A DNA stretch of 64,000 nt from Prochlorococcus sp. AG-418-O03. GTDB taxonomy: Bacteria; Cyanobacteriota; Cyanobacteriia; PCC-6307; Cyanobiaceae. The notes beneath the pieces were generated by a model. The model had not been told where the DNA came from and searched no databases. It saw only the letters and a program-made list of their open reading frames with translations. Below, one piece after another: positions 36,374-45,079 of the stretch. The first letter of the stretch is position 1. Every line of letters starts with the position of its first letter. The stretch lies in NCBI GenBank assembly GCA_003213855.1, contig QCMJ01000003.1:80547-144546 (forward strand). Direction: 5' to 3'. The position numbers and the translations under genes were made by a program.

Positions 36374-36631
36374 ATGAATGTAGATATATTTGGATATTTT
36401 GCAGCGATTTTAACAACGGCAGCATTTCTACCTCAATTGATAAAAACTTTAAAAACCAAAAAGGCAGATGATGTTTCTTTGACAACATTAATAATGTTCA
36501 TTATCGGTGTTTTATCTTGGATCATTTACGGTTATAAAATTTCTTCTACACCAATATTGATAGCAAATTTAATTACCCTGATCTTAAATTTATTGATATT
36601 AATCTCTAAAATATATTTTTCAAAAAACTAA
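36374..36631 (+). CDS. SemiSWEET-type sugar transporter (PQ-loop)
   Basis: 85 residues with three membrane helices: FGYFAAILTTAAFLPQLIKTLKTK carries the PQ-loop (LPQLIKT), then VSLTTLIMFIIGVLSWIIYG and PILIANLITLILNLLIL. Length and order match bacterial SemiSWEETs, which dimerise to move sugars by facilitated diffusion. 16 bases after the peroxiredoxin-like gene. Confidence 0.92.
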   Translation: MNVDIFGYFAAILTTAAFLPQLIKTLKTKKADDVSLTTLIMFIIGVLSWIIYGYKISSTPILIANLITLILNLLILISKIYFSKN

Positions 36632-36716
36632 TATGAGTAAAAATTTTTTTAAAAGTAATAAATATTAGATTTATTACTTAAATCTTTATTAAAATAAAAC
36701 AAAAAATTTACTTATC

Positions 36717-36941
36717 TTGAAAACTTCAAAATGCTGGGTTTGGTTTAAAGGAAGCCTTAACAGTGGTGGATATTGGAAAGAAGGTTTTACATGTACTTTT
36801 GATGAGAACCCTGGAGTTTTAATAGAAAGTCCTGCTTACGTAACTTGTCGGGTTCCTACATGGAGAGTTTTGACTAAAGAACCAGAAAATTTATATAAGT
36901 CTCCTACAATTCCTGACAAAGCAATCTGGAAAATAATTTAA
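36717..36941 (+). CDS. Small hypothetical protein
   Basis: 74 residues from TTG. Rich in Trp, Cys and Pro (KCWVWFKGSLNSGGYWKEGF, ESPAYVTCRVPTWRV). The compact beta-like pattern and two or three Cys suggest a small folded domain. No signal peptide or membrane segment. Family not recognised. Confidence 0.6.
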   Translation: MKTSKCWVWFKGSLNSGGYWKEGFTCTFDENPGVLIESPAYVTCRVPTWRVLTKEPENLYKSPTIPDKAIWKII

Positions 36942-37011
36942 ATTCTCAATAAATTATAAAAACCTTTTTGACTGCACTATGGCAAGTTAATATTGCTTTA
37001 ATAAATTTCCA

Positions 37012-37932
37012 ATTAATACCATCTACTCTCTTTTTATAAATATTATCCCTTTTTTAATCTTTGGTTTTCTTCTGGGAAAAAAGAATCCAAAGATTTCAAA
37101 ATATATAGCAAGACCTCTAATAAGATTTGGCATTCCATTAAGTGTAATGGGTCTTCTATTAAAGGAAGGTATAGATATAAACCTAATTAAAAGTGCATTT
37201 TTAGCATTCTCTGTAATTGGATTTTTAATAACATTATTAAATATAATCCCAATATTTAAGAAGAGGTTTGCAAATTACACATTGCAGTTAGCAGGCCTAA
37301 TAGGTAATACATCATTTCTTGGAATACCAATTGCGCTAGCTCTTCTACCTTCAACAACTATAAATTTCACTATTGGATTTGATTTAGGAACAACACTTTT
37401 CGCTTGGATATTTGGACCTTTTTTTCTACAAGAAAAATCCAACAGCAATAACATCCCAAACATCAAAGGTCTATTAAGTGCATTGATAAATAGCCCTGCA
37501 TCAAGAGGGATTATAGGTGTACTTCTTGCATATCTTTTTCAAATAGATGAAATTTTAGGCAATTATCTTTGGATTCCTGCAAGATTAGTTATTGCTTTGG
37601 CAATAATAATTGTGGGAACAAGACTTGGAATAATCACAAATCAAAATGAGAGGATTTTGGATCTAAATGAAGAAATTAAATTTTCAATTTTATTAAAGTT
37701 ATTTATTTTTCCTTTTATTATTTTTTTAATATGCAAATTCTTAAATTTCAACTTCTATCAATCATCTGCAGTAATTCTTCAGGCAGGAACCCCAACGGCA
37801 ATATCCACTATATTAATGGCAGAGGCTTATGGTGTAAAACAAAAAATAGCTTCAAAGATTCTTTTTACTACAACCATTATTTCAATAATTACAATTCCTC
37901 TATTAAAAATGTTTATGAATTTATTTATTTAA
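37012..37932 (+). CDS. AEC (auxin efflux carrier) family transporter, start codon uncertain
   Basis: About 306 residues with ten hydrophobic helices of the AEC/permease type. The first internal ATG is at 37147, but the frame is open from 36991 and encodes a missing first helix (LFINIIPFLIFGFLLGKKNPKIS) that the family needs. No ATG, GTG or TTG lies in that stretch; ATT at 37012 is a candidate. An in-frame ATG at 36979 is cut off by a TAA at 36988. LIGNTSFLGIPIALALLP and AGTPTAISTILMAEAYG are family-typical. Substrate unknown. Confidence 0.8.
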   Translation: MNTIYSLFINIIPFLIFGFLLGKKNPKISKYIARPLIRFGIPLSVMGLLLKEGIDINLIKSAFLAFSVIGFLITLLNIIPIFKKRFANYTLQLAGLIGNTSFLGIPIALALLPSTTINFTIGFDLGTTLFAWIFGPFFLQEKSNSNNIPNIKGLLSALINSPASRGIIGVLLAYLFQIDEILGNYLWIPARLVIALAIIIVGTRLGIITNQNERILDLNEEIKFSILLKLFIFPFIIFLICKFLNFNFYQSSAVILQAGTPTAISTILMAEAYGVKQKIASKILFTTTIISIITIPLLKMFMNLFI

Positions 37933-38026
37933 ACAACTTACATTAACGTCTTACGCTTAATACATGATTAATGAATATTGTAAAGATTATATTCTGATAA
38001 CTAAATAATGTCTTAAGATTTAGTGT

Positions 38027-38278
38027 ATGAAGTCAGCAAACCCTGAAAATGAATATATCCCTTTAGATCTAAGGATTTCTGTTAGGAGGGATACTCTAAG
38101 GCTTATCTCAGAGATGGCGCAAGATATGGGAATAAGCATTAATGAAGTTTTTAGTTTTTTAGCCGAAGATTCTGTCATCGATCTCGAATTAATGGAAGAT
38201 TTAAATAAGATTGATATACCAAGCAAGTGCAGCCTTGATGATTTAAAAAATGCTCTTCTTAAAAAAAGACTTTGTTAA
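38027..38278 (+). CDS. Small hypothetical protein, ribbon-helix-helix-like
   Basis: 83 residues, ATG start. The segment IPLDLRISVRRDTLRLISEMAQDMGISINEVFSFLAEDS has the strand-helix-helix pattern of RHH DNA-binding proteins, but is not a definite match. The end is acidic then basic (LKNALLKKRLC). The stop overlaps the convergent glycosyltransferase gene by four bases. Confidence 0.6.
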   Translation: MKSANPENEYIPLDLRISVRRDTLRLISEMAQDMGISINEVFSFLAEDSVIDLELMEDLNKIDIPSKCSLDDLKNALLKKRLC

Positions 38279-40080
38279 AATTTTTCAACTTTTCTATTTT
38301 CCCAGTCAGATTTATAACCACTTTTAACTAAAAATCTCGAATATTTATTTAAATCACTTTTTTGAATTCGCCATAAATTATAAATCCCAAATTTACCCAA
38401 TTTTTGATGATTAATTTTTGACCATTGCTTTCGGCGTGTAGAGTATTCATCTATCACTACTAATAGAGATTTGTATTCATAATCAGGTTGATCCGCATAA
38501 TTCTCTCTCCTATCAGTATTTAGCCTTTCTGACAAATTAATTAATCCCTCTTCAGTGTTTGGTTCATAAAAAACTATTTGTCTGGAGTAATAATGTAATG
38601 AAGGTTTTCTTATCCCTATCATTGCTAAAGTTTCCCTCCCCTCGCGAATATCTAAAATTAATTTTGAGATATTCCTTAAGGGTAATTGCCTTGAAGTATC
38701 TGCTAAGTTTCTAATTGGCGACATCAAATAAGATTGTCCCATAAGAAGTAAAATTTGGAGATAAAGAAGGATATTTCTAGACTTTAAAGAAAATAAAATT
38801 AATGCAAGAAGGGTAAATGAAGAGAAGAACAATTTAGCTTTGAAAATAATCCCAGAGCTTATAAGTTCGGATGCAAGATTAGGCATTTCAGGATCATTAA
38901 TTGAACTTAACCAAATATTCGAGAAAAAGAATGCTATCGAGAAGCCAAACAAAATTAAAATATTAAAAATCCAGAAATATAAATAACTTTTATTTATATT
39001 TTTTAAGCTTATAAAGCTATTACTTGTTAATAGTGCCGCCGCTGGAATTGCTGGCAACCAATAGCTAGGTAGTTTCGTCGCAGAAAGGCTAAAGAAGATT
39101 AAAACTGAAGTTAACCAGCATAGAGAATATGTATAAAGGGTGTCAGTGACATCGCCATTTTCTTTTAAACTTTTAAAGAAATCCTTAAGGGTTTTAAATA
39201 TCCCATGATACAAAAAAGGAGTGAATGGTAATGAAGCCAATATCATTATGTAAAGAAAAAACCAGAATGGTTCTGCATGATTATTTACAACTGAGGTATA
39301 TCTTTGAAAATTATGGTAACCAAAAAAATTATCCCAAAAAGGCTTTCCCTCTTTTAAAAGTTCTAATAAATACCATGGAACACTTATTAGTGTTGTTATT
39401 AAAAAACCTTTCTTGGGGTTTATCTTACTGAGCAACGTTTTCCAATTCTTCTGACAAAAAAAGAAAGACGTAATAGTAAATAATGCCAAAACAAATGCAA
39501 CAGGTCCTTTAACTAAAATTGCAAAACCTAAAAATACCCAAGCTGAAATGCATTGATCATTATTTTCACTTGCCATTCTTCTCCAAAACAAAAGCAGGCT
39601 AATCCCTAAGGTTCCAGTTAAAAGGGCATCACTCACGGCAGTTCTACTCCAAATAATTATTAATGGAGAAAGAGCAAAGCCTAATGATGCAACTATTGGC
39701 GTGAGGAATTGCCTATCACCCTTCTGTGGCCAACAAAACAACGTATCTCCAATCATCAACATTAAAAATAATGAAGCCAAAGCTGAAGGGAGTCTTGCTG
39801 AGAGAGTCCCCAAACTATCCCAAATCTCGTTTTTAGGTAACGAGTAAAAAAACCCCATCAGCCAATATATCAGTGGAGGCTTATCAAAACGGAATATTCC
39901 ATTGACTTTTGGAGTCAACCAATCACCAGATTCACTCATTGCCCGTGCTGCAGCGGCAAATAAAGGGGGAGTTTCATCCACCAATCCTGTAGCGCCTAAA
40001 CCTAAGATAAATATAATGATCCCGCAAACTAAAACTATCAATAAGGTTATAATCCTTTTTTTTGAGTAAAGAAGAATCAT
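38275..40080 (-). CDS. Glycosyltransferase family 39 / ArnT-like membrane protein
   Basis: 601 residues with about ten to twelve membrane helices. The first lumenal loop has the GT39/ArnT-type acidic motif (GLVDETPPLFAAAARAMSESGDWLTPKVNG, here residues 31-60) with RFDKPPLIYWLMG after it, the hallmark of polyprenyl-phosphate sugar transferases. It moves a sugar from a lipid carrier to lipid A, a protein or a glycan on the outer face. Seven bases downstream of a GT4 gene, so likely one cell-surface glycan unit. Confidence 0.9.
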   Translation of the reverse strand: MILLYSKKRIITLLIVLVCGIIIFILGLGATGLVDETPPLFAAAARAMSESGDWLTPKVNGIFRFDKPPLIYWLMGFFYSLPKNEIWDSLGTLSARLPSALASLFLMLMIGDTLFCWPQKGDRQFLTPIVASLGFALSPLIIIWSRTAVSDALLTGTLGISLLLFWRRMASENNDQCISAWVFLGFAILVKGPVAFVLALFTITSFFFCQKNWKTLLSKINPKKGFLITTLISVPWYLLELLKEGKPFWDNFFGYHNFQRYTSVVNNHAEPFWFFLYIMILASLPFTPFLYHGIFKTLKDFFKSLKENGDVTDTLYTYSLCWLTSVLIFFSLSATKLPSYWLPAIPAAALLTSNSFISLKNINKSYLYFWIFNILILFGFSIAFFFSNIWLSSINDPEMPNLASELISSGIIFKAKLFFSSFTLLALILFSLKSRNILLYLQILLLMGQSYLMSPIRNLADTSRQLPLRNISKLILDIREGRETLAMIGIRKPSLHYYSRQIVFYEPNTEEGLINLSERLNTDRRENYADQPDYEYKSLLVVIDEYSTRRKQWSKINHQKLGKFGIYNLWRIQKSDLNKYSRFLVKSGYKSDWENRKVEKF

Positions 40081-40086
40081 TTAATA

Positions 40087-41163
40087 TTATTTATATTCAT
40101 GCATTACCTTATTAAGCCAGTTCACAACCTTGTTAGCAAATATATCTGCAGAGGCATTCTTTTCTACCCAATCTCTACATTTCTGACGCTTTATTTTTTC
40201 AATAATCTCTACATAAGAAAGCATATTTTTTTTATCATCAGGATCAGCAAGATAACCTGTTTGGCCATGCTGAATAATTTCACTAGGTCCTCCCCTTTTA
40301 TAAGCTACAACAGGTACCCCACAGGCTAAAGCTTCAACAATAACGTTCCCATATGCCTCATTCCATTTCGGAGTATTTAGCAGACCTCTGCATTTACCAA
40401 GTTCTTTTTGTAATTCATCGGTTGATAAAAACCCCATCCAATCTATAGCTCCTTGAGGGAATAATTTTTCTATCTTAGAGGCATACATCTCATCTTCTAT
40501 AAATCCCCAAACTTTTAATTTTTCGCCAAGTTGATTTGCTACATAAGCTGCGTCCTCCAAACCTTTCTCAGGAGCCACTCTTCCAACCCATGCCAAGGGT
40601 CCCTTAACTGAATCTTGAAAAATATAGTTTTCTAAATTAAACCCATTACCGATAATTGTTGGTTTTTTTATGAATGGATAATCATTAGCTTGCATTTTCG
40701 AATGAAAAGCAAAATTATTTGGATATTTAGCATATACCTTAGAGATTAAATTAGTAATTACTGAACTTTCAGAACCCATGCTAATAATATGTGCAATGGG
40801 TATCTCTGAATTTAGGGTCATCCAGATAGGCAACCAATCATAAGACATGTTCAACAATAAATCTGCATGTTTAGCAATATCTAATCCCTTTTCAAGCATT
40901 CCTGCTAAAAGAGAATTGTCTGGGATACTTACGGGAGAATTATAATTTTGATGCTGCCAACTAATTTGACCTTCACCTTCTACAAAATGTAATTTTGCTT
41001 TTACATTACTTTCATGTAACTTAGAATTTTTTGGAGCTACAACCTCAACAGAATGACCTAAAGAAATTAAACCTGAAACTAAAGAATTTAAAGTTAGTTC
41101 AACTCCACCACCTTTACCACTCCCTAAGAACCCTATTGGCGTACTAATCAAAACTATTCGCAT
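40087..41163 (-). CDS. Glycosyltransferase family 4
   Basis: 358 residues with GT-B fold. N-terminal GGGVELTLNSLVSGLISLGHSV, then WVGRVAPEKGLEDA, and the donor-site EX7E region NEAYGNVIVEALACGVPVVAYKRGGPSEI in the C-terminal half. Soluble cytosolic enzyme that uses a nucleotide sugar. It precedes the GT39 gene in the same operon. Confidence 0.93.
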   Translation of the reverse strand: MRIVLISTPIGFLGSGKGGGVELTLNSLVSGLISLGHSVEVVAPKNSKLHESNVKAKLHFVEGEGQISWQHQNYNSPVSIPDNSLLAGMLEKGLDIAKHADLLLNMSYDWLPIWMTLNSEIPIAHIISMGSESSVITNLISKVYAKYPNNFAFHSKMQANDYPFIKKPTIIGNGFNLENYIFQDSVKGPLAWVGRVAPEKGLEDAAYVANQLGEKLKVWGFIEDEMYASKIEKLFPQGAIDWMGFLSTDELQKELGKCRGLLNTPKWNEAYGNVIVEALACGVPVVAYKRGGPSEIIQHGQTGYLADPDDKKNMLSYVEIIEKIKRQKCRDWVEKNASADIFANKVVNWLNKVMHEYK

Positions 41164-41191
41164 TATTAGACTTTTTACAAAAAGAAACTAA

Positions 41192-42133
41192 TTAAATAGT
41201 AGTATCAGGAAATTTATTTTCCCATAAACTCTTTCTCTGGCTAACAAAAAATACTGAGATAAGAACAAACACCACTCCAATCCACTGCACAATAGTGAGT
41301 CTTTCATCTAACCAAACACCTCCACTGAGAAGAGCAAATACAGGTGTTAAAAATGCAAGAGTGCTAAATCCAGTTATTTCTTTATTATTAGCAAAGTAGA
41401 AAAACAATCCATAGGCTATTGCTCCTCCAAAAATACTTGCAAATGACATAAGTCCCCAATCAAGTAATGTCCAATCTGGAATTATTGTGAAATTTGATTG
41501 TATGAAGTGCTTAATAATTAAGGGCAAACTCCCTAAAACCATATGCCAGCCTGTAACTGCAACTGGATCACTTTTAGTGCAAGTGAATCTAATTAAAATT
41601 GTTCCTAATGCCATAGCGAGAGAAGCTGCAAGCATCCAAAGTTCTCCAAAGTTAAAAGCAACATCATTTATAGACTTATCAGACATCAACCACCAATTCC
41701 CTAAAAATTCTTGTGGAACTCCTAAAAATACTATCCCTCCCAAGCCAAAAAGTAGTCCTAACCATCCTATTGGATTAATTAAATTCCCAAAAATTGCCCT
41801 AGCTAAAATAGCTACCAAAAGCGGTTGAGAATCAATCAAGACAGAACCTAAACCTGCTCCAGTTTTTTCAATACCATAAGTTAAAAACAACTGAAAAAAA
41901 GTGGCATCAACAATCGTAAAAATAAAAAACCACTTCAAATCGCACTTATAAATTTTTAAATCTCTTTTAAACAAATATGTTGTTATTAGAACAAGAATAC
42001 CTGCAGGAAGTAATCTTAAAGAAGCCACAAATTCTGGCCCAGCACTAGAAACTAAAGGAGTCATAGCCGCCATTGAAGTACCCCAAAGTGCAAAAGGGAG
42101 TATCATTAAAAACCAATTTAGGATTGAATTCAT
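41192..42133 (-). CDS. EamA/DMT-family transporter
   Basis: 313 residues with ten membrane helices in two EamA repeats. PFALWGTSMAAMTPLVSSAGPEFVASLRLLPAG starts the first repeat, and LTPVFALLSGGVWLDERLTIVQWIGVVFVLISV ends the second. These carriers export amino acids or metabolites; the substrate cannot be predicted. 28 bases upstream of the GT4 gene on the same strand; divergent from sppA. Confidence 0.92.
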   Translation of the reverse strand: MNSILNWFLMILPFALWGTSMAAMTPLVSSAGPEFVASLRLLPAGILVLITTYLFKRDLKIYKCDLKWFFIFTIVDATFFQLFLTYGIEKTGAGLGSVLIDSQPLLVAILARAIFGNLINPIGWLGLLFGLGGIVFLGVPQEFLGNWWLMSDKSINDVAFNFGELWMLAASLAMALGTILIRFTCTKSDPVAVTGWHMVLGSLPLIIKHFIQSNFTIIPDWTLLDWGLMSFASIFGGAIAYGLFFYFANNKEITGFSTLAFLTPVFALLSGGVWLDERLTIVQWIGVVFVLISVFFVSQRKSLWENKFPDTTI

Positions 42134-42185
42134 TAGGTCTGCTGATAGTCTTTTTAAAGTAGTTTTATGAATTTACCTTAAAAGA

Positions 42186-42995
42186 ATGATTTGGCCTTTT
42201 AGACGAAAGTCAAAAAAAAGAATAGCTCGTATAGTAATTGATGAGCCTATCACAAGTTCAACAAGAGTTTCAGTCCTTAAAGCTCTTAAACAAATTGAGG
42301 ATAGAGAATTCCCCGCTTTAATCGTGAGAATTGACTCTCCAGGGGGAACTGTTGGGGATAGCCAAGAAATATACTCTGCTATTAAAAGACTAAAAGATAA
42401 AGGATGTAAAGTCATTGCCAGTTTTGGAAACATTTCAGCATCAGGAGGCGTTTACATTGGTGTTGCATCTGACAAAATAGTTGCTAATCCAGGCACAATT
42501 ACAGGATCTATTGGTGTGATTATAAGAGGAAATAATTTATCTGAATTATTAGATAAAATCGGCATTAAATTTGAGACAGTTAAAAGCGGTGTATTTAAAG
42601 ACATACTTTCTCCAGATAAACCTCTAAGCGAGGAAGGTAGAGGTCTACTCCAAGGGCTTATAAATGAAAGTTACAATCAATTTACCGAAGCTGTTGCTGA
42701 AGGCAGGAATTTACCTGTTGAAGAAGTAAGAAAATTTGCTGATGGAAGAATTTTCACTGGGACTCAAGCACTCGAACTTGGTCTTGTTGATAAGGTTGGA
42801 GATGAATTTGTTGCAAGGGAGCTAGCTGCAGAAATGGTAAATATTGATCCTAAAATTCAGCCTTTAACATTTGGGAAGAAGAAGAAAAAAATACTTGGAC
42901 TAATTCCTGGAAGTAGAATGATTGAGAAAATTATCACTAATATCTTTTTTGAGTTTGACTCATCTAATAAAGTACTTTGGTTATACAAGCCTTAA
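42186..42995 (+). CDS. sppA: Signal peptide peptidase SppA (S49 family)
   Basis: 269 residues, the short single-domain form. IVRIDSPGGTVGDSQEIYSAI, then the nucleophile Ser in NISASGGVYIGVASDKIVANPGTITGSIGVI, and a Lys candidate in VFKDILSPDKPLSEEGR complete the Ser/Lys dyad. It degrades cleaved signal peptides; in cyanobacteria SppA1 has been linked to light-dependent protein turnover. There is no N-terminal membrane anchor (starts MIWPFRRKSKKRI). Confidence 0.94.
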   Translation: MIWPFRRKSKKRIARIVIDEPITSSTRVSVLKALKQIEDREFPALIVRIDSPGGTVGDSQEIYSAIKRLKDKGCKVIASFGNISASGGVYIGVASDKIVANPGTITGSIGVIIRGNNLSELLDKIGIKFETVKSGVFKDILSPDKPLSEEGRGLLQGLINESYNQFTEAVAEGRNLPVEEVRKFADGRIFTGTQALELGLVDKVGDEFVARELAAEMVNIDPKIQPLTFGKKKKKILGLIPGSRMIEKIITNIFFEFDSSNKVLWLYKP

Positions 42996-43001
42996 ATCGA
43001 T

Positions 43002-43385
43002 ATGTATGAGAAAATGAAAGATGATTATAAAATTACATTTATTCGTGGTGCCACAACTGCATCTGGTAATTCTGTTAAGGAAATAGAAGCTGCCGTAGTG
43101 GAATTAATTGATGAATTAATTTCACGAAACAATCTAATCAAGACGAACATACTATCCATTACATTCACAGCGACAAAAGATTTAAATGCATGTTTTCCCG
43201 CTTCAATTGCAAGGAAATTTAATGGACTTGATTCAGTTGCCTTTTTAGACTGCCAACAAATGCACGTATCCAATGATGTTGATTTTTGTATAAGAATAAT
43301 GGCTCAAGTTTTATTGCCGCCAAACTATGCAATAAAGCACCCTTATTTAAAAGGCGCTGCGAAATTAAGGTCAGATAGATGTTAA
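43002..43385 (+). CDS. aroH: Chorismate mutase, AroH type
   Basis: 127 residues (123 if the ATG at 43014 is used, which begins nearer the first strand). FIRGATTASGNSVKEIEAAVVELIDELI and ILSITFTATKDLNACFPASIARK are the AroH signature, with the active-site Arg in IRGATT and the Cys/Arg region near the end (LRSDRC). It converts chorismate to prephenate for Phe and Tyr synthesis. Six bases behind sppA. Confidence 0.95.
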   Translation: MYEKMKDDYKITFIRGATTASGNSVKEIEAAVVELIDELISRNNLIKTNILSITFTATKDLNACFPASIARKFNGLDSVAFLDCQQMHVSNDVDFCIRIMAQVLLPPNYAIKHPYLKGAAKLRSDRC

Positions 43386-43455
43386 CCTTAGTAAAAATAT
43401 TTTTCTGCTTTAAATTTGCATAGCACTAACTAAAACTTTAAATTCCATTTCCTTA

Positions 43456-44031
43456 ATGCTAAAAATCACAAAGAAACAAATTTTAAATCTTAAAATTTTA
43501 AGACTTTTTATTATACCTACAATTTTAGTTTTTACTCCCTTTTATAACACCCAAGATGCTAAAGCTGGGTTGGAATTTCAGTGGGATCAAAACGATGGTT
43601 ATAGAAGATTAAAGTGGTTTCAAAAAGAAAATGAAAGGAGATTTAGAAATAAAATTTATTTTTTCTTGAGGCCATCTGATAGAAGAAGTGATCTCTTAAA
43701 AATTAATCTAGCAATTCCTAAGTCCTTTAAATCCACTCTAAATAATGAAAAAATTAGTTTTTGTAAAGTAAAAATAGGTGGTTTTGAGAGTAGAACTAAA
43801 TGCTTAGAAGACATTCCAGCTGATTTCGAAATCAAGACTGATGAATCAGGTTTACGTTCACTGGATATTTACCCCTACAGCCCAATTCCTTCTAACAAAG
43901 ACAGTTATGCAATTGTCTTTAAAATCTTTAATCCAAAAAAATCAGGTTTATATCAATTTCATTCATTTGGGCAACCTAAAGGGAAATCATTTTCAAGTTA
44001 TTTAGGAAGCTGGACTATAGTGATCGATTAA
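43456..44031 (+). CDS. DUF2808 family exported protein
   Basis: 191 residues. The N-terminus is basic then hydrophobic (ILRLFIIPTILVFTPFYNT) and ends AKAG, a likely signal peptide cut near residue 38. LEFQWDQNDGYRRLKWFQ, FFLRPSDRRSDLLKINLAIPKSF and GSWTIVID match cyanobacterial DUF2808. Two Cys (FCKVKIGGFESRTKCLEDIP) could form a disulfide in the periplasm. Function unknown. Confidence 0.8.
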   Translation: MLKITKKQILNLKILRLFIIPTILVFTPFYNTQDAKAGLEFQWDQNDGYRRLKWFQKENERRFRNKIYFFLRPSDRRSDLLKINLAIPKSFKSTLNNEKISFCKVKIGGFESRTKCLEDIPADFEIKTDESGLRSLDIYPYSPIPSNKDSYAIVFKIFNPKKSGLYQFHSFGQPKGKSFSSYLGSWTIVID

Positions 44032-44061
44032 ATGATAAATTAAATAAGGATAATTAAACAA

Positions 44062-44199
44062 ATGACTAAAAGAACTTTTGGCGGAACTTCAAGAAAAAGA
44101 AAACGTGTATCTGGTTTTAGAGTAAGAATGCGTTCTCATACTGGTAGAAGAGTTATTAAGAGCAGAAGACAAAAAGGTAGAGAAAGAATAGCTGTATAA
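44062..44199 (+). CDS. rpmH: 50S ribosomal protein L34
   Basis: 45 residues, found between larger genes. It begins [15 protein letters not shown] and continues [20 protein letters not shown], the classic L34 pattern, ending GRERIAV. AAGGA lies a short distance ahead of the ATG. It heads the usual rpmH-rnpA-yidC cluster. Confidence 0.98.
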
Positions 44200-44211
44200 C
44201 TTCTTATTTAA

Positions 44212-44598
44212 ATGGCCTTACCTAAGGATATGCGTTTAAAAGGTCATAGGACTTTCAACTATATTCATAAAAATTCCAAAACATATTATGGAAATTTAAT
44301 GACATTTAAAGTTGCAAGATCAAATCCAGAAATTCTCTTAACCCATAAACTAACAAATACCTCAAACAAATTTAGAATAGCAATAGCTATTAGTAAAAAA
44401 GTCTCAAAAAAAGCTGTAGAAAGAAATAAATTAAGAAGAATCCTTCAAGAGTGGTTAATAAAAAATATTCAAAAAATTAATAACCACAAACCATATTGGT
44501 TACTTGTTAACCTTAAATTTGGAGATTTCTGCAACGATAAAAGCAGACTTTTGGAAGAATTTCAAAACTTAATGTTCAAATCTCGTCTAATCAAATGA
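44212..44598 (+). CDS. rnpA: Ribonuclease P protein component
   Basis: 128 residues, basic. The central basin AIAISKKVSKKAVERNKLRRILQEWL is the RNR signature of RnpA, and the N-terminal MRLKGHRTFNYIHKNSK starts the fold. It assists the RNase P RNA in cutting tRNA 5' leaders. 12 bases after rpmH and overlapping the next gene by four bases (ATGA). Confidence 0.96.
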   Translation: MALPKDMRLKGHRTFNYIHKNSKTYYGNLMTFKVARSNPEILLTHKLTNTSNKFRIAIAISKKVSKKAVERNKLRRILQEWLIKNIQKINNHKPYWLLVNLKFGDFCNDKSRLLEEFQNLMFKSRLIK

Positions 44599-45008
44599 TT
44601 AACATGAATGAAGAATCCTTTTATGAAGGTGGTCCCGCAAAAGGGGATTTATTAATAAATCTACTTGCAGGTATAACTATTCTTGGATTACCCTTTACCT
44701 TTGCTGCAATAGTAAGAGCATTTTGGTTGAGATATAAGATTACAAATAAAAGAATTACGATAGACGGCGGCTGGTTTGGTAAAAACAAAACACAAGTTTC
44801 ATTAAGTAACATTGAAGAAATTAGATCTATTCCAAGGGGATTCGGATCTTATGGTGATATGGTCCTTATTCTTAATGATGGATCCAAGGTTGAAATGAAA
44901 TCAATACCTTTATTCAGAGAAAAGCAAAAATATATTGAAGAAAATATAAATAAAAGATCACAAATCCAAAATCTCAACGAGGTAGAGGGTTTTGCTACTA
45001 AATCCTAA
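44595..45008 (+). CDS. PH-domain membrane protein (bPH2-like)
   Basis: 137 residues. After an acidic start there is one membrane helix or hairpin (LINLLAGITILGLPFTFAAIVRAF), then YKITNKRITIDGGWFGKNKTQVSLSNIEEIRSIPRG, which matches the bacterial PH-like (YdbT/bPH2) domain in cyanobacteria. It lies between rnpA and yidC with an ATGA overlap to rnpA, an arrangement conserved in cyanobacteria as far as I recall. Function unknown. Confidence 0.85.
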   Translation: MINMNEESFYEGGPAKGDLLINLLAGITILGLPFTFAAIVRAFWLRYKITNKRITIDGGWFGKNKTQVSLSNIEEIRSIPRGFGSYGDMVLILNDGSKVEMKSIPLFREKQKYIEENINKRSQIQNLNEVEGFATKS

Positions 45009-45079
45009 TTAAATTAATTACAAAAACCTTATTTTCCTGTAAAATAAATGTCTAATAAAATTACACTCCTTTTAATATC

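Noticed and set aside
36717..37932. The 74-residue Trp-rich protein as the missing N-terminus of the AEC transporter.
   Set aside because: It ends with its own stop at 36941 and has no membrane helix; the transporter's first helix is encoded after 37012 in another frame context.
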